Positions 1 through 10,809 of a DNA stretch of 64,000 nucleotides are shown here, one piece after another. Numbering within the stretch: the first letter of the stretch is position 1; the number at the start of each line of letters is the position of its first letter. The stretch spans positions 434,001 through 498,000 of the forward strand of contig JADWQK010001513.1 of the NCBI GenBank assembly GCA_017933935.1, written 5' to 3'. The notes under the pieces were generated by a model that was not told the origin of the DNA, did no database searches, and was given only the letters and a program-made list of their open reading frames with translations. The stretch is from Sesamia nonagrioides (lineage: Eukaryota; Arthropoda; Insecta; Lepidoptera; Noctuidae). The position numbers and the translations under genes are program-made.

Positions 1-236
1 GCGGCAGCTAATCGTATATACATCAGAATAAAATCGCCTCGTCTTTTATACCGCCTAAATCGAGGGACTAGAAGAATTTGGCAGCGGCTTTGTTTCCGTT
101 TGACTACAATTTAAGTTTCTTCAAGGTTAGAGTGAATAAGCTCTTAATAAACTAGCGCGCTTTACCATCAACGATTGCATCACTGCTTACCATCAAGCGG
201 AATTGCGGTCAAGCACTAGTTTATAATTGTTGGGGT
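1..236 (+). mobile_element. LINE-A 3' fragment
   Basis: The 3' coding end and 3' UTR of LINE-A, cut by the window edge. It matches the copy at 14935-16130 from the conserved Arg-Asp-Trp region through the tail that ends AGTTTATAAT. An in-frame TAG replaces the Trp codon, so this copy is dead. Bases 237-439 show nothing recognisable. Confidence 0.85.
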
Positions 237-439
237 ATCCAAAATATTCCCATGGGTTCGACACTTATCCTGATGAAGCCGGGGGACGCTGTTAGATCTA
301 ATAGAAATTATTTAGAAAAGAAATTATTTGTTTTGCTTGCTGGTATGAGCGCGCTAAACTGTAAAACAGCCAGTCGTTATTGAAAAACAATCTCTTACTT
401 GTGCTAGCCTAGTTCTTAAAAAAGGTTATTCAACGTTTG

Positions 440-590
440 CTAAGACCCTTTTCTTGATGATGGGATATCATCAAATGACCTCTTCCGCTCAAGGCGGAGC
501 GAAGGGCGTGTCAGACTTTTACTGACTAAAACATACCCGTGTTCCTTCACTTGCCTGTGCGCCAGGGCCACGGTATATCTTTCAAACATC
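440..590 (+). mobile_element. R1-type LINE 3' UTR fragment
   Basis: Shares a GC-rich segment with 35590-35825 (-) and 52887-53000 (+): a GGCGGAGC..AAGGGCG stretch, then the small hairpin GTCAGACTTTTACTGAC at 510-526 and CCCGTGTTCCTTCACTTGCC. The same hairpin occurs in the 3' UTR of the R1-type element at 7908-8814, which suggests an R1-like origin. No coding part is kept. Confidence 0.55.
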
Positions 591-626
591 CCGCGGCTAC
601 GCTAAGATCCTAAGGTCCGATCTTTT

Positions 627-722
627 AACCTGCAATGAATCTCACCAAGTGTTAATAATCCTTCTCTGTATGAGAGGAAACCTGTGCTCAGTGGGACGAT
701 AAAAAGGTTGATGATGATGAAT
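627..722 (+). mobile_element. SINE-3, 3' fragment
   Basis: Matches the last ~95 bp of SINE-3 (full copies at 5493-5781 and 13016-13306), including CCTTCTCTGTATGAGAGGA, GTGGGACGATAAAAAGG and the terminal (GATGAT) run. The tRNA-like head is missing. Confidence 0.8.
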
Positions 723-1189
723 GAAAATAGATAAAATAATAGAAAATTAATTTATTAAAAACACTTTAAACAAAAGTTTAAGTATTAGTACATTTTTTTT
801 TACAATTGGTTGAGTTAAAGAATTGCAATTAAAGACATTTACTTATTTCTCAAAAAGAATACATTTTGCTTCGAGACTCACAAGGTAATCTTATAACTAA
901 AATATTTGAATTACTTTTAGAGAAGGTACTCGTAATAAATAAGTTTCGTTAGTAGACACACAATTTGTACAGGGCTGAGAGTAAAAAGGAAAAATACGTA
1001 GTTAAAGAATTGGTTGTGTTTATATATAAATCTAAAGATCAGCTTTTAGAAAACATGCAGAATAAATCAGAAAAAACGTTAAATAAAAACGCTGTAATAT
1101 CGCGAGCATATGATACAATGGGATGGGGTGGGTCGTAGGAGAAAGTTCACAAAAACTAATTCTTTGGCAGAAGCTAATTTATCTTTTAA
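723..1189. other. unassigned AT-rich DNA
   Basis: No coding potential or recognised repeat; stop codons are dense in all frames. Confidence 0.6.
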
Positions 1190-1320
1190 GAAGAGCTGCG
1201 CCCTGCGGTTTTGTTCCCGTGAGATTATCTGAATAAAAACATTATATGTTCCTGGTTATGAACCATGTGTGTGGCAAATTTTATTCAAATTCATTCAGTA
1301 GTTTTTGCGTAAAAGAGTAC
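1190..1320 (-). repeat. degenerate Helitron-like (Hel-1-related) fragment
   Basis: Resembles Hel-1 in order of motifs: a GCGCCCTGCGGTTTTG.. end, an ATATGTTCCTGGTTATGAA segment, then CAAATTTTATTCAAATTCATTCAGTAG. Highly diverged and without clear ends. Confidence 0.35.
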
Positions 1321-1335
1321 CAAACACGACACGAT

Positions 1336-1537
1336 GCATGACAGCACGGTTGCCGCAGTTGTTAAGCCATTGCCTACTGCGCTACGTGTCGGTAGTTCGA
1401 TCTCCGTACGGAGCAAATGTTTGTAGGATCTAAAAGTAGTTGTTTTGGCCTTTTGTGTATGTGAATTCATATATTTGTAAACGCACCCACGATACGGGAG
1501 AAATACCTAGAGTGGGGCAACATAAAAAAAAACACTT
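1336..1537 (+). mobile_element. SINE-4 (tRNA-derived)
   Basis: A diverged tRNA-like head with a B-box-like GGTAGTTCGATCTCC at 1391-1405, followed by the body CGGAGCAAATGTTTGTAGG, GTATGTGAATTCATATATTTG and AAACGCACCCACGATACGGG, and a closing A-run at 1524-1535. This body is typical of widespread lepidopteran SINEs. Only copy in the window. Confidence 0.75.
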
Positions 1538-2007
1538 TAATACTAACCTTCAAGTTTATAATATGTATTAGAAGTTCTAAGTTTTCTTCCCTTTCATCCA
1601 TTCCATTTTAGAATCCAAACTATTTACAACTATTTCCTGTTTCCCATTCTCAGTTCTAAAAACATTACCCTTGAAGAGTCTCGTATAAAAACAGCGGTTG
1701 GTATAACTTCATATAATTCTAGTCACGTCCCAGACCGTCGTGTATCAGCATCAAATAAATTAATGGAATTCGCTCGACGACGTAGGTGACGACTTTTGCG
1801 CCACAGAGGCGAAGACTCGTGTGGAGTGTCTAATATTTTATATATGACTTAATTTAACGCTACCAGTGTCAACAGAGGGGCGATTCTAATAATTTTAAGA
1901 AAATTCACAGTCTGATTTCTGTCTCAATCTGTCGCGAAGATAAGATTGCGACTCAATTTTGAATGGTTTGTATTATGTGAAACTCGGAGCTCTTTCCATA
2001 ATAATAA
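1538..2007. other. unassigned
   Basis: No repeat or gene recognised. A short GC-richer patch near 1760-1815 has no clear identity. Confidence 0.5.
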
Positions 2008-2210
2008 TAAATATAGTTTAAAAAACTAAAGAAACTTGCTTTTAAAAAATATCAAACCAAAAAGTTAAAAATAATTTTTAAAAAAGCGTGAGCCGCTTTG
2101 TGCCATAATTTTTGTATATTAAGCGACTCACGCATTTTTTTAAATTATTTTTAACTTTTAGTTTGGTATTTTTAAAAGCATGTTTTTTTTAGTTTTTTAA
2201 ACTATATTTA
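2008..2210. repeat. foldback MITE (long imperfect palindrome)
   Basis: Two ~85-bp arms, 2008-2092 and 2127-2210, are reverse complements with few mismatches and a ~34-bp spacer. Outer ends are TAAATATAGTTTAAAAAACT and its complement; the inner ends are GCGTGAG/CTCACGC. No coding content. This is the structure of a hairpin-type MITE. Confidence 0.75.
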
Positions 2211-2657
2211 TTTTCAACTTTTTAGTTCGATATTCTTAAAAAAAAACGAAAGAATGAAGTTATTGGAAACGGTGCGACATTTTACAGTAATGAGACGCTC
2301 ACTCGTAGTCCAAAGAGTTAGAGACGGACAATCAAACAAATAAACAAGCAAGCAAGCAAACAAGCAAACATACAAGCGAAGCTAATAAAAAGCATGTAAA
2401 AAAAACATCGAAATCGATTGGCGTGATATTGAATTATTCGTCCATTTGCCGCGCACATACTTAATACAAAACCAAGACTTAAACGGTTTTCTTACTGATG
2501 CCATTATCTGAAGTGGCCCAAAGTAAAATGAAACCATACGTGAATCACTAACTTTCATATAAAAAAGAATCATCAAAATCCGTTAAACGAGTCGAATGAT
2601 CTGAAGTAACATACTTAAAAAAACATAGTCAAACTAAAAACCTCCTCCTTTTTTACC
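2211..2657. other. unassigned, with (CAAG/CAAA)n microsatellite
   Basis: An interrupted tetranucleotide run of AAGC and AAAC units lies at about 2331-2376. The remainder is anonymous AT-rich sequence. Confidence 0.6.
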
Positions 2658-3049
2658 AGACTTCAAACAAAGGAGGTTATCAATTCGACCCGTATGTATG
2701 TAAGCCAAATTTCAAGTGTATGTGTGTATGTATGTTTTATGTTTGTGCGCGCATATTTCCGGAACTAGAAGTTCGATTGAAGTAATTCTTAGGAAATACT
2801 ATAAGTTTCATCAAAATCGGTTCAGTAGTTTTTGAGATAGGGATTTTTTTCGTATTGATGAGAACTTATTCTAACATGGGTTATGGCTATCATTATTGTT
2901 ATGTGGTGAAAAAGTAATTTTCGAATTTTGACTAAGACATTGAAAAGCATGAAAATATAATACTTTAAAAAAATAGAAACCGACCTGAAAAAACACATAA
3001 AAGGAAAAAGTAGAATTATTTTTTTCCTTTTAAGTGTTTTTTGAAGTCG
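2658..3049 (+). repeat. hairpin-ended dispersed repeat R, copy 1
   Basis: Homologous along its length to 22885-23368. Shared blocks are AATTCGACCC, TATTTCCGGAACTA, the run from TTTCATCAAAATCGGTTCAG to GGGATTTTTTTCG, and GATGAGAACTTATTC. The right end is an inverted repeat, arms 2981-3010 and 3020-3049, with CGACCTGAAAAAACAC facing GTGTTTTTTGAAGTCG. No coding content; a non-autonomous DNA element is most likely. Confidence 0.65.
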
Positions 3050-3438
3050 TTTGTATTTTTTTTTTGAAGTAGGTTTAATATGACAAGAATTACCTCTGAG
3101 ATATATCAAACGACTATCACTAACTGCGGTCAGTGACCCCTCAAAACTCTGCGGAGTTTCGCTAGGTAACTAATTTAATTTGTGACCGTATTTTCACCAA
3201 ACCTTACACTTTTCCATGTTCAGTCTCATAAGTTTTCTGTATTTTTTACACAATTTTTATGTTTGCTCTGATAGAGCTATTTGAGTTGATGAAGGCAATC
3301 ATCGTTTATTTTAGTATCCATTCAGTTGGGTTGTGTTTTCATCTCAGGTGGAAAAATCTTTCTAAACTTTCTGTAACATATATTACAGCAACCATTAGAA
3401 GATAATAGGACACGTTACCATGTAACATACATAGATAA
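3050..3438. other. unassigned
   Basis: No gene or known repeat seen. Confidence 0.5.
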
Positions 3439-3786
3439 TCGCCAGCCTTTCGGTGTTCTATAGGATTCATTTTGGTGAGTGTGCGAGGGAATTGCATGAT
3501 TTAGTTCCCCCATCTCCGTTCCACCACCGGACGGCCCGTCACACGGCGAGTTTCTACCCTCACGTCATTAACACCACTACGATTCGGACAAAGCGTTTCG
3601 CCTCCTCTTTCATACCGCGTACATCGAGGGACTGGAACAATTTGCCAGCGGCAGTGTTTCCGTCGGACTACAATTTGAGTGTCTTCAAGGCTAGAGTGAA
3701 TAGGCTCTTAATAAGCTAGTGTGCTTTACCATCATCGATTGCGTCACTGCTTACCATCAGGCGGGATTGCAGTCCAACGCTAGTTT
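3439..3786 (+). mobile_element. LINE-A 3' fragment
   Basis: 5'-truncated copy with an open frame of about 88 codons (3453-3719) for the C-terminus of ORF2, containing IPRTSRDWNNLPAAVFPSDY and ending at TAG, followed by the LINE-A 3' UTR (GCGTCACTGCTTACCATCAG). Well preserved over this part. Confidence 0.9.
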
Positions 3787-4255
3787 CTTTTATCTACGAT
3801 TTTAACATTTAAAAACACTAAAACTAGTCAGAATCCACGTCTTTCCCATTTCCTGCAAGCACTAATAACTGCGACTTTAGCGCTTTACTGCGCTTTAGTA
3901 ACTCCTTAATGAAGCGCTCGCTAGACCGCTTCGAAATTGCGATGCAAATTGAAAATATATAAACTGAGCGAACACGCTGTCATTTAGATTAATTTTAATA
4001 CAGAAGCTGGTGATTAGATTTTCAAATACATTTAAGCTTTAGTTGAAAGGTTACTTCGGTTGTTGATTAGATTTAAGCATGAAGTGACAGCAAAGATTAC
4101 AACATTATTTTTTGTATTTGCAAAACACAAAACACGTGTCCAGTATTTTTAAGTAAAGAATCTATCTATAAAATTTCAAAAAGCTATTATGTAAAACCAC
4201 AAAGTTATCAGCTTATTATCTTACCTGATCGTCCCAACAAAAATATGGTCAACGC
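3787..4255. other. unassigned
   Basis: AT-rich, no recognised element or gene. Confidence 0.5.
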
Positions 4256-5143
4256 ACCGATCGTCCGGCAGCGCCTATCCGCTATGGCGATTCTCAAACT
4301 GCCCCGCATGATGCAGCGTAGCGCGTGGATGCGTGTTCTTCCGTTGCTTGTAAGTATCTCCGTTTGTATGGAAAACACGCACAGTCTAACACACAGAAAA
4401 TGCATCGACGCGCGTCCATGCGGATCACGCGCATACACGCGAAGAAACATGCACCTCCGCGCGTAGGTGCGGGGCGAGACGCAAGGTATGGCACACCGAA
4501 TTCCGCAGTGCCGCGCGTGATTTTGAATGGGCGTAATGTGTGTGTTTGAAAATGGATCTCGATATCGATCGATTTATATTCGAAATCGAAAACCACCCAG
4601 CTATCTAGCTTTTGTCGGTCTCCGTGGCGCAGCGGTCAACCCGCCTGCCTGCGACGTGGAGGCCCCGGGTTCGATCCCCGGCCAGGTCATGATGGGAAAC
4701 GATCTTTTCCTAATTGTCCTGGGTCTTGGATGTTTATCTATATATTATGTATCTATTATAAAATATAGTATCGTTGAGTTAGTATCCCATAACACAAGTC
4801 TCGAACTTACTTTGGGGCTAGCTCAATCTGTGTGAATTGTCTGTATATATTTATTTATTTATTATTTATTATTATCTGGAATATGAAATGTGATGAATAC
4901 AGTGACTGAGCGCAGAAGGTGAAACAATGGGAGAAAGTAATAAATATGTTAGAATGGCGAATAAATGAGAGCCGCCGTGCGTGAATCTACAAAACGCACC
5001 TACGCGCGTGAGTGCACAAAAAACCCGCACGATGATGCAGATCTGGACTCCCGCAGGAACGCGCGTAGGTGCGTCGACACGCAACATGCAGCATGATGCG
5101 GGGCAGTGTGAAAATCGCCTATAGGCGCTGCCGGGCGATCGGT
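4256..5143. mobile_element. TIR DNA transposon (non-autonomous)
   Basis: Inverted terminal repeats at about 4256-4314 and 5091-5143 share ACCGATCG, CCGGCAGCGCCTAT, GGCGATT and ACTGCCCCGCAT. The GC-rich interior repeats a GCGCGTAGGTGCG-like motif near 4459, 4999 and 5060. Short frames inside are GC artefacts with no transposase motif. SINE-1 at 4617-4862 is nested inside. Exact ends and target duplication were not fixed, so the superfamily is open. Confidence 0.6.
4617..4862 (+). mobile_element. SINE-1 (tRNA-derived)
   Basis: A full tRNA-like head with A-box TGGCGCAGCGGTCAAC and B-box GGTTCGATCCC, then a body with GGGTCTTGGATGTTTATC, GTATCGTTGAGTTAGTATCC and TTTGGGGCTAGCTCAATC. Other copies: 16184-16412 (-), 42851-43105 (+), 47702-47935 (+). 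Inserted inside the TIR transposon, so younger than it. Confidence 0.88.
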
Positions 5144-5164
5144 AGGATCGTGGATCGCGGCGCT

Positions 5165-5213
5165 GGCGCGTGAGACAGGGCCCCCAGCGCGCTGGGGCCC
5201 TGTCTCACGCGCC
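5165..5213. repeat. 49-nt GC-rich palindrome
   Basis: Starts GGCGCGTGAGACAGGGCCC and ends with its complement GGGCCCTGTCTCACGCGCC around the self-complementary centre CCAGCGCGCTGG. The only irregularity is one extra C. It lies ~20 bp beyond the right end of the TIR transposon. Confidence 0.9.
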
Positions 5214-5492
5214 TTGTACTATGATATAACGTCAACTGAGTTTTTGCGCTCGATAACCACAATGCAACAATTTTTAAACGTATTTGGGAAAAAAATATAA
5301 CAAGGTATAAAAATATTGGAATCCATTCAGTTGCTTATTCTGAACAAATTATATTTAGTTTTCGTATAAAAAAATTACGTTTTATAATGTTGTAACTGTC
5401 TTTATTAAAATAGAATACAGTTAAGTTATTTAAAGTGTAGTAGTTTTCGTCGGTGGGGAAGCGCGGATTGGCAGCCGCTCCGTTAATAAAAT

Positions 5493-5781
5493 TCATTATC
5501 AACGTTTTTTTATCGTCCCACTGCTGGGCACAGGTCTCCTCTCATACAGAAGAAGGATTGAGCGTAATCACCACGCTTGCTCAATGCGGGTTGGTGATTT
5601 CAGACTTAAAGTTCAGGTTTCCTCAAGATGTTTTTCCTTCACCTTCAGTCATTGGTGTACAAGATATACTTAGAAAGTACATGTAACTTTAGAAAAGTTA
5701 CATTGGTACTTGCCTGACCTAGAATCGAACCCGCGCACTCATACTTGAGAGGCTGTGTTTTAACCACTAGGCCACCACGAC
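5493..5781 (-). mobile_element. SINE-3 (tRNA-derived) with target duplication
   Basis: On the minus strand: head GTGGTGGCCTAGTGGTTAAA, B-box GGTTCGATTC, the GTACCAATGTAACTTTTCTA body and a tail ending in AACGTTGATAA. Flanked by TTAATAAAAT at 5483-5492 and 5782-5791, a 10-bp target-site duplication, so this is an essentially full-length insertion. Confidence 0.9.
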
Positions 5782-5820
5782 TTAATAAAATACTACCAGT
5801 ATTTTCCGGTTCTCAATATA

Positions 5821-6296
5821 CAGTATGTTAAATAACAGAGGGCGTTCCCTTAAACTCGTTAATATATATCATTAATAGATTAAAATAAAAATATCAGCAT
5901 AGAAAAATAAGCATAAAATAATCCGAATAAAAAGAAATTATAATTAAAAATAAATTTGAAACCTCCTGTTTTAAATCAAAATAGTAGCGCGGAATAGTAT
6001 CTACCTAACGTTGCATTGCCCAACACACATCAACCAACACACATCAATCAATTAGATCTTAGATCGCCGCCGCATACGCGGCTCGTCACTCATAAATAAA
6101 TTGCGACGTTGCCGTCTTTCATGTTCGCGTGTACAGTGTGTTTCTTTTACATGTCAATTTAAATTTTTTATTGAATATTTTCATATTGAAAAAATTTTAA
6201 AACATTTTGTTTTCGAATGGAAATATATTTTTTAGCATGTATGTATGCTATACTATTTCGGGTTAACGGGAACGCCCTCTGTTAGTTAACATACTG
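5821..6296. mobile_element. TA-flanked MITE, 476 bp
   Basis: Inverted ends of ~30 bp (5821-5853 and 6263-6296) start CAGTATGTTAA and share CTAACAGAGGGCGTTCCC or the near-identical AATAACAGAGGG form. TA dinucleotides flank both ends (5819-5820, 6297-6298), as for Tc1/mariner-type elements. The interior is AT-rich with a GC patch near 6065 and has no transposase. Confidence 0.8.
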
Positions 6297-6691
6297 TATT
6301 TAGGCAGATGACTACAAGATCAGTTTACGATCGTCGTCCTACACAGACATTTTTGAATACATTTTCGAAAACGTTTCAATTTATTTTTTATGAAAACAAT
6401 TTTCATATGTAAATAGTATAAATTATCAATGAAAGCTCGCTCATTCTTTGTGTGTCTTTGGTATGATGCTCAGCAAACATCTCGCATAACGAACCGAATG
6501 TGACTCATAATGCGCACAAAGGAATTCAGAATACATACGTACATGTAGGCTTTCTTCTAAAGAATAAAATGAATTTATGCCTTTTACATCGAGAATTTAT
6601 TCAGAAAGGTTTTGATGTATAACACAGAAATATTTAACTTTGTTAAATCTCACAAATCTCTATGTTTTAACACGTCAAACAAAGAAAGAAA
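6297..6691. other. unassigned
   Basis: No gene or repeat recognised. Confidence 0.5.
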
Positions 6692-7292
6692 AGTATAATA
6701 ATAATAATAAACGTTTATTTTTTGCACCACATAATTAAACATAATTTTGACACAAAATTAAGTATACAAGATATAACGATGTAGTGGAAACTGGAGCCTG
6801 TACTAGGACAACCTGTGTTACAGGTCTCCAGGCCTCCTGACTACACGGTCGTGTCACAACTAATACAAACGTATACTAGTACTTAATACTAATAGATGAC
6901 AAAGATTAAGGGATGAAAGAAAAGTGACAAAAAAAAATGCAAAAATGAAAACACAAAATAATTAATCATGTAATTTAAAAGATTATACAGCAAACGAGGG
7001 TATGTTCGTGTCGATGTTTGAGTGATGATGATAGAATGAAGTATAACGGGAGCTGTATTGAGTCAACAATAAGCTTTCAGTTTTGTTGTAATTAAGCGTT
7101 TGCAGCCAAGTATTAATTTTCTTTTTAAAAGACATTATAGGGAGTGAGAAAAAGTTCATAATTTTGTTAAGACTATTGTATAGGTCAGGGCCTTGGAAAC
7201 AAGGAAATCTTCTTGTAAAAGAGTACTTGCAGCGGAAGGGTTGGCAAACCTTGTCTATGCGTCTTGTGGTGATTATTTCATTTTAGTATAAT
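6692..7292 (-). mobile_element. CR1/Jockey-type LINE 3' end
   Basis: Minus-strand LINE end: ~100 codons of ORF2 C-terminus (stop at 6983-6985), then a 3' UTR ending in an (ATT)n run at 6698-6709. A direct repeat AGTATAAT at 6692-6699 and 7285-7292 may be the target duplication. 5'-truncated; no other copy in the window. Confidence 0.7.
6983..7285 (-). pseudogene. LINE ORF2 C-terminal fragment
   Basis: An open minus-strand frame without an ATG start. It reads through a Phe/Arg-rich stretch (FTRRFPCFQGPDLYNSL) and MSFKKKINTWL to a TAA at 6983. This resembles the 'FxxxGPxxWNxLP...FKxxLxxxL' ending common to CR1/Jockey-type ORF2 proteins. The reverse transcriptase domain lies upstream and is lost. 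Confidence 0.65.
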
Positions 7293-7888
7293 TATACTAT
7301 GACTGGTACAGGAAGAGTGTTAAACTAAATAGAATAACAAATAATTTAAAAAAAGGAACATAAAATCAGAAACTTTTTTACAAGGCTAAATTGGCAAAAA
7401 AAATCTCAGCAATTATTTTTATACCTTCGCTAATCGAAGGCGCGTAATTTTATCCACGAAGATTAGAAACATAATTATTTATTTGACTGATACCAAAAAT
7501 AAAAGTAATTCTTACTTAAAATGTCGCTTACTAAATACTCCGCGCAGCCAAAACATCAATAATCCACCTATTACTACAGCTATCCAATCAGTGTATTTTC
7601 CATTGGACCACAAATGAACTCACGACATCCAATCAGAACTGATTACGAAAAGCCCTCTAACAAATGAGGATCACGTAATACAGACTCAAACACCTCATTA
7701 CGACATACGAGTATGTAGACCTAATCAATAGGGATGCGAAATATACTATCGATAATTCTGTATATCGAATATTCTATATTATTAATATACTATTCTCACT
7801 ACTGGGACTCTGGCCTCTGACTTGCTGGATCTCAGTGCAGATTGGTAGGTGGTTTTATAGCTACCCGGTGCCTTATTACACTTTCCAT
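7293..7888. other. unassigned
   Basis: AT-rich with no gene. An ATCGATA/TATCGATA-rich patch lies near 7745-7775. Confidence 0.5.
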
Positions 7889-7907
7889 GGTAGTACCTTT
7901 TATACCT

Positions 7908-8814
7908 TTTTTTTTCTCCGCGATGGAAATCCTGAATGGATGTTCGCCGTCCTGGGGTGGGCGACGGGGTCTGTCAGACTCTTACTGACTAAAACAACCC
8001 CGGTGTCTCTTCTATCACGAGCGCGCATGGGGCCGCGGGAGTCTAAATTCTTCCACGGCCCCACACCCTCGTGATGGCCCGGTCTGTCCGGGCCTCGTCT
8101 CCTGCACGGGGTAATGGGATAGTGAGTGGAATAGGAGGCGGAGACTTCCTTCTGCGACATCACGACCTCGCAGAAGGACACCACCGCGTCTCACGACTCT
8201 GCGCTACCGACCTTCCTCCGCACTACTGCCGGCAGCGTCAGGTCGCCTCCTACTTTAGCTGTGAGGACACGGCGCTGCTCCTCCCAAGCTACACACTCGG
8301 AGAGCGTGTGCTGCGACGTGTCCTCCCCGCATTGGACGCAGTGGTGGCACCGAATGTCCGGCTCCCTGCCTAAGCGACGCTGATACTTGCCGAAACAGCT
8401 GTACCCCGACAGTACCTGCGTCACCCTCAACGACAGGGAGCCGTGCCTTCTCCCGAGCCAGTCGTCGAGTACTGGCCGGATCGCCTTGGTGAACATCTCT
8501 GCGATCCCGATATGGGGCCACGAGGAGACGGTTTGGGGTCTCCTTTATGGCCCCGTGACCGTGGTCTGTTGCTCTCGGTCTCCAAAATTGGGGACCCGTC
8601 GTCGGGTTGCACCCTAGGGGTGCCATCTTTGCACACCTAATTTATCGCCGCAGGGGTGTGACTTCCCTGCGGCGGTCGTCGGTGTGCCTTGTAGTGTGCG
8701 CCCTAAGTGCTTCTCGACGCCCGTGCGACCAGGCCCTGCCGGGTGGGGTCTCTGGTTGCCCAGAGAAGGCCCAGCAAGAGTCAGTCAAGCGACAGGGCGC
8801 CGGATCGCCTCGAC
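7908..8814 (-). mobile_element. internally deleted R1-clade LINE with 19-bp target duplication
   Basis: A GC-rich minus-strand unit between perfect copies of GGTAGTACCTTTTATACCT (7889-7907 and 8815-8833), with its A-run at the 3' end (7908-7916). The 5' part (about 8814-8500) looks like a LINE leader and first-ORF start. It joins directly to the C-terminal end of an R1-type ORF2. EN and RT are absent, so this is a short internally deleted derivative that moved as a unit. Confidence 0.8.
8191..8496 (-). pseudogene. R1-type ORF2 C-terminal zinc-knuckle fragment
   Basis: About 101 codons: GSLSLRVTQVLSGYSCFGKY, then a CHHC-like knuckle (CHHCVQCGEDTSQHTLSEC) and CVAWEEQRR. This order (LTQ-LTGHGCFG, C-x2-C-x-H-C, 'C-AW-EQR') is characteristic of R1-clade ORF2 C-termini. 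The frame breaks near 8190; the following frame (7900-8184) resumes with MVSFCEVVMSQKE, another R1-type motif. The upstream catalytic domains are deleted. Confidence 0.75.
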
Positions 8815-8983
8815 GGTAGTACCTTTTATACCTAATCCAACATAGAATAAAAGGTCTCAATACTCAATAATTTATTACGGTCATCAAAATCAGGTCAACA
8901 GAATCCAATAAAAATCATTTTCAATCCCATATCTATCAAACCTATCATACACAAAAAGACTTTTCAATTTATTTTATTGATTA

Positions 8984-9210
8984 CTAGCTTTCCGGCCGCG
9001 GCTTCGCCCGCGAGGAGTTCGGTTATATCGCGCTTTTTTAGATTTCCCTCGGGAATATCAATTTTTTCCGGGATAAAAAGGTAGCCTATGTCCTTTCTCA
9101 GGCTCTAGACTATCTGTGTACCAAATTTCATTACAATCGGTTCAGTAGTATTGGCGTGAAAGCCGAACAGACAGCCAGAGATACTTTCGCATTTATATTA
9201 TTAGTATGGA
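8984..9210 (-). mobile_element. Hel-1 Helitron-like element
   Basis: On the minus strand it begins TCCATACTAA and ends with a GC hairpin and CTAG, with A and T flanks as expected for Helitrons. The body has the shared blocks ATTTCATTACAATCGGTTCA and ATATTCCCGAGGGAAATC. Confidence 0.7.
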
Positions 9211-10809
9211 TTAATAGATCATGCCTCTTTTTAGTTTCGTTGAAACCTATCCAGGACGTGAGGGATTTTAAAAGATGGAAGGAGTGGGGTGTGGCCTTTG
9301 CTCGGGATTGAGAATCGTTGGCAAAAAAAAATATTGTATTAAAAAAAATTGATTTATTAGAAAATCCTCGATACCTAACTATCGATACTATCAATTCTAC
9401 ACCATACAAAAACAATAAGAATTCAACAAAGATATCGATAGTATCCCCGTCTCGTACCTCTAATTGGGTAATATAAATGCAACACATGAAGATCGAAAAG
9501 CTGCGTCTTAAATTGACTTTAAGTGAACTTCGTAATGTGATAGATAAGCGCAGGTGGTGTATCTTAAATATGGCGCCATTCATCTAAGTACTTTCTCAAT
9601 TCATTTAAGCAAATATCAACGTTTTCGTGGTGTAAATTAAGTTGACATTAGAATAACTATTGCGTAAGTCTTAAAATTGTAAAGTAGTAATGCAAACTAA
9701 CTTCCTTTCCCTTTTCTTTCTTTCTTTTGTTTTCCCTCTGCTGCGCAACTGGATAAGAATCCATACTAGCTGATATTTGTATTTCTTTTTACTACCATTA
9801 AACGAAGGGCGGACGTTTTGGGGGACTATCTTTTATAATTATTGACGTTCAAAAAGTGCTGATTCTCAGAATAATTTATAGAAACGATTTGTAATTGTTT
9901 TTTTTTTTTTGTGTCGGCATCATCTTATTTTGTTGATATTAATGCTAGACTGAGATCTGAAATAAAAAAAAATTGTCAGTTACCCATAAAATTCCTATAA
10001 CAAGAAATGATAACCATCAAAACATCACAAACAAACAATGCGTATAAGTTTTAATCCTACTAAATGATTTGTTTAAAAAACATTGCACAGAATGATTATT
10101 CATACTTACTTATAATTTTAACGTATAATTAGTGTTAAAAACTATTTCACAATGTTAAAACTACCAAACTCGTGACAAATAAAACTATCCTAAATTTCGT
10201 TTCTACAATAATCTAACTTTCTCTAAGCCAAAAATACACCCCTAAACAAACGATTTAAAATGAATTGCTGTTATAATGAAATTTTATGAACAAAATTCAT
10301 TTTAAAACGCAGTTATTAGTTTCCATTCATCATCACTAGGTCAAAAGTTACAATTTTCTTAGCTACATAAACTTCGCGAAATGAGGCATAAGTAGGGTCA
10401 GCAACTAATAGTTATTTATGCCACTGTCAAGCAATGATAGCTATTGTAATATGATAGATAGTTGACTATGTATGATAGGTAGTTGACAATAATGAAAATA
10501 GCGCGGCGCGCGCAGTGTTGTTTTGTTGTTATAATCCCACAAATGAAAGGCAAAGGCAATTCATCCATACTGCCTAATAACATGCAATGTTTAGTCAGTC
10601 TTTTTGGAATAATCACATGTTGACTTTTTGATGCCATAGCCATAGCAAAAAATTAAAAATGTTTCATTGTAGGACGGTTTACCCATGTGGAAATGGTCAT
10701 TGTAACGCGACTTGGCAGGAATGAGAAATATTGAGACGTGACTTATGGTTATGTATTAGGTTGTGTATTAGTAGGGTGGTTCTACAACCAGCCTACTCTG
10801 TAAAACAGG
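9211..10809. other. unassigned AT-rich DNA
   Basis: No coding sequence supported. A 150-codon minus-strand frame at 9131-9583 overlaps the Hel-1 end and has no recognisable motif. A run of GATAG/GTTGAC units lies at 10445-10490. Confidence 0.5.

Noticed and set aside
4617..4690. tRNA gene
   Set aside because: A- and B-boxes are part of SINE-1, present in four copies with the same body; not an independent tRNA.
8071..8860. several overlapping plus-strand frames in the GC-rich block
   Set aside because: Shadows of the minus-strand R1-type element.
9131..9583. 150-codon minus-strand frame
   Set aside because: Overlaps a Helitron-like repeat end and lacks any motif.
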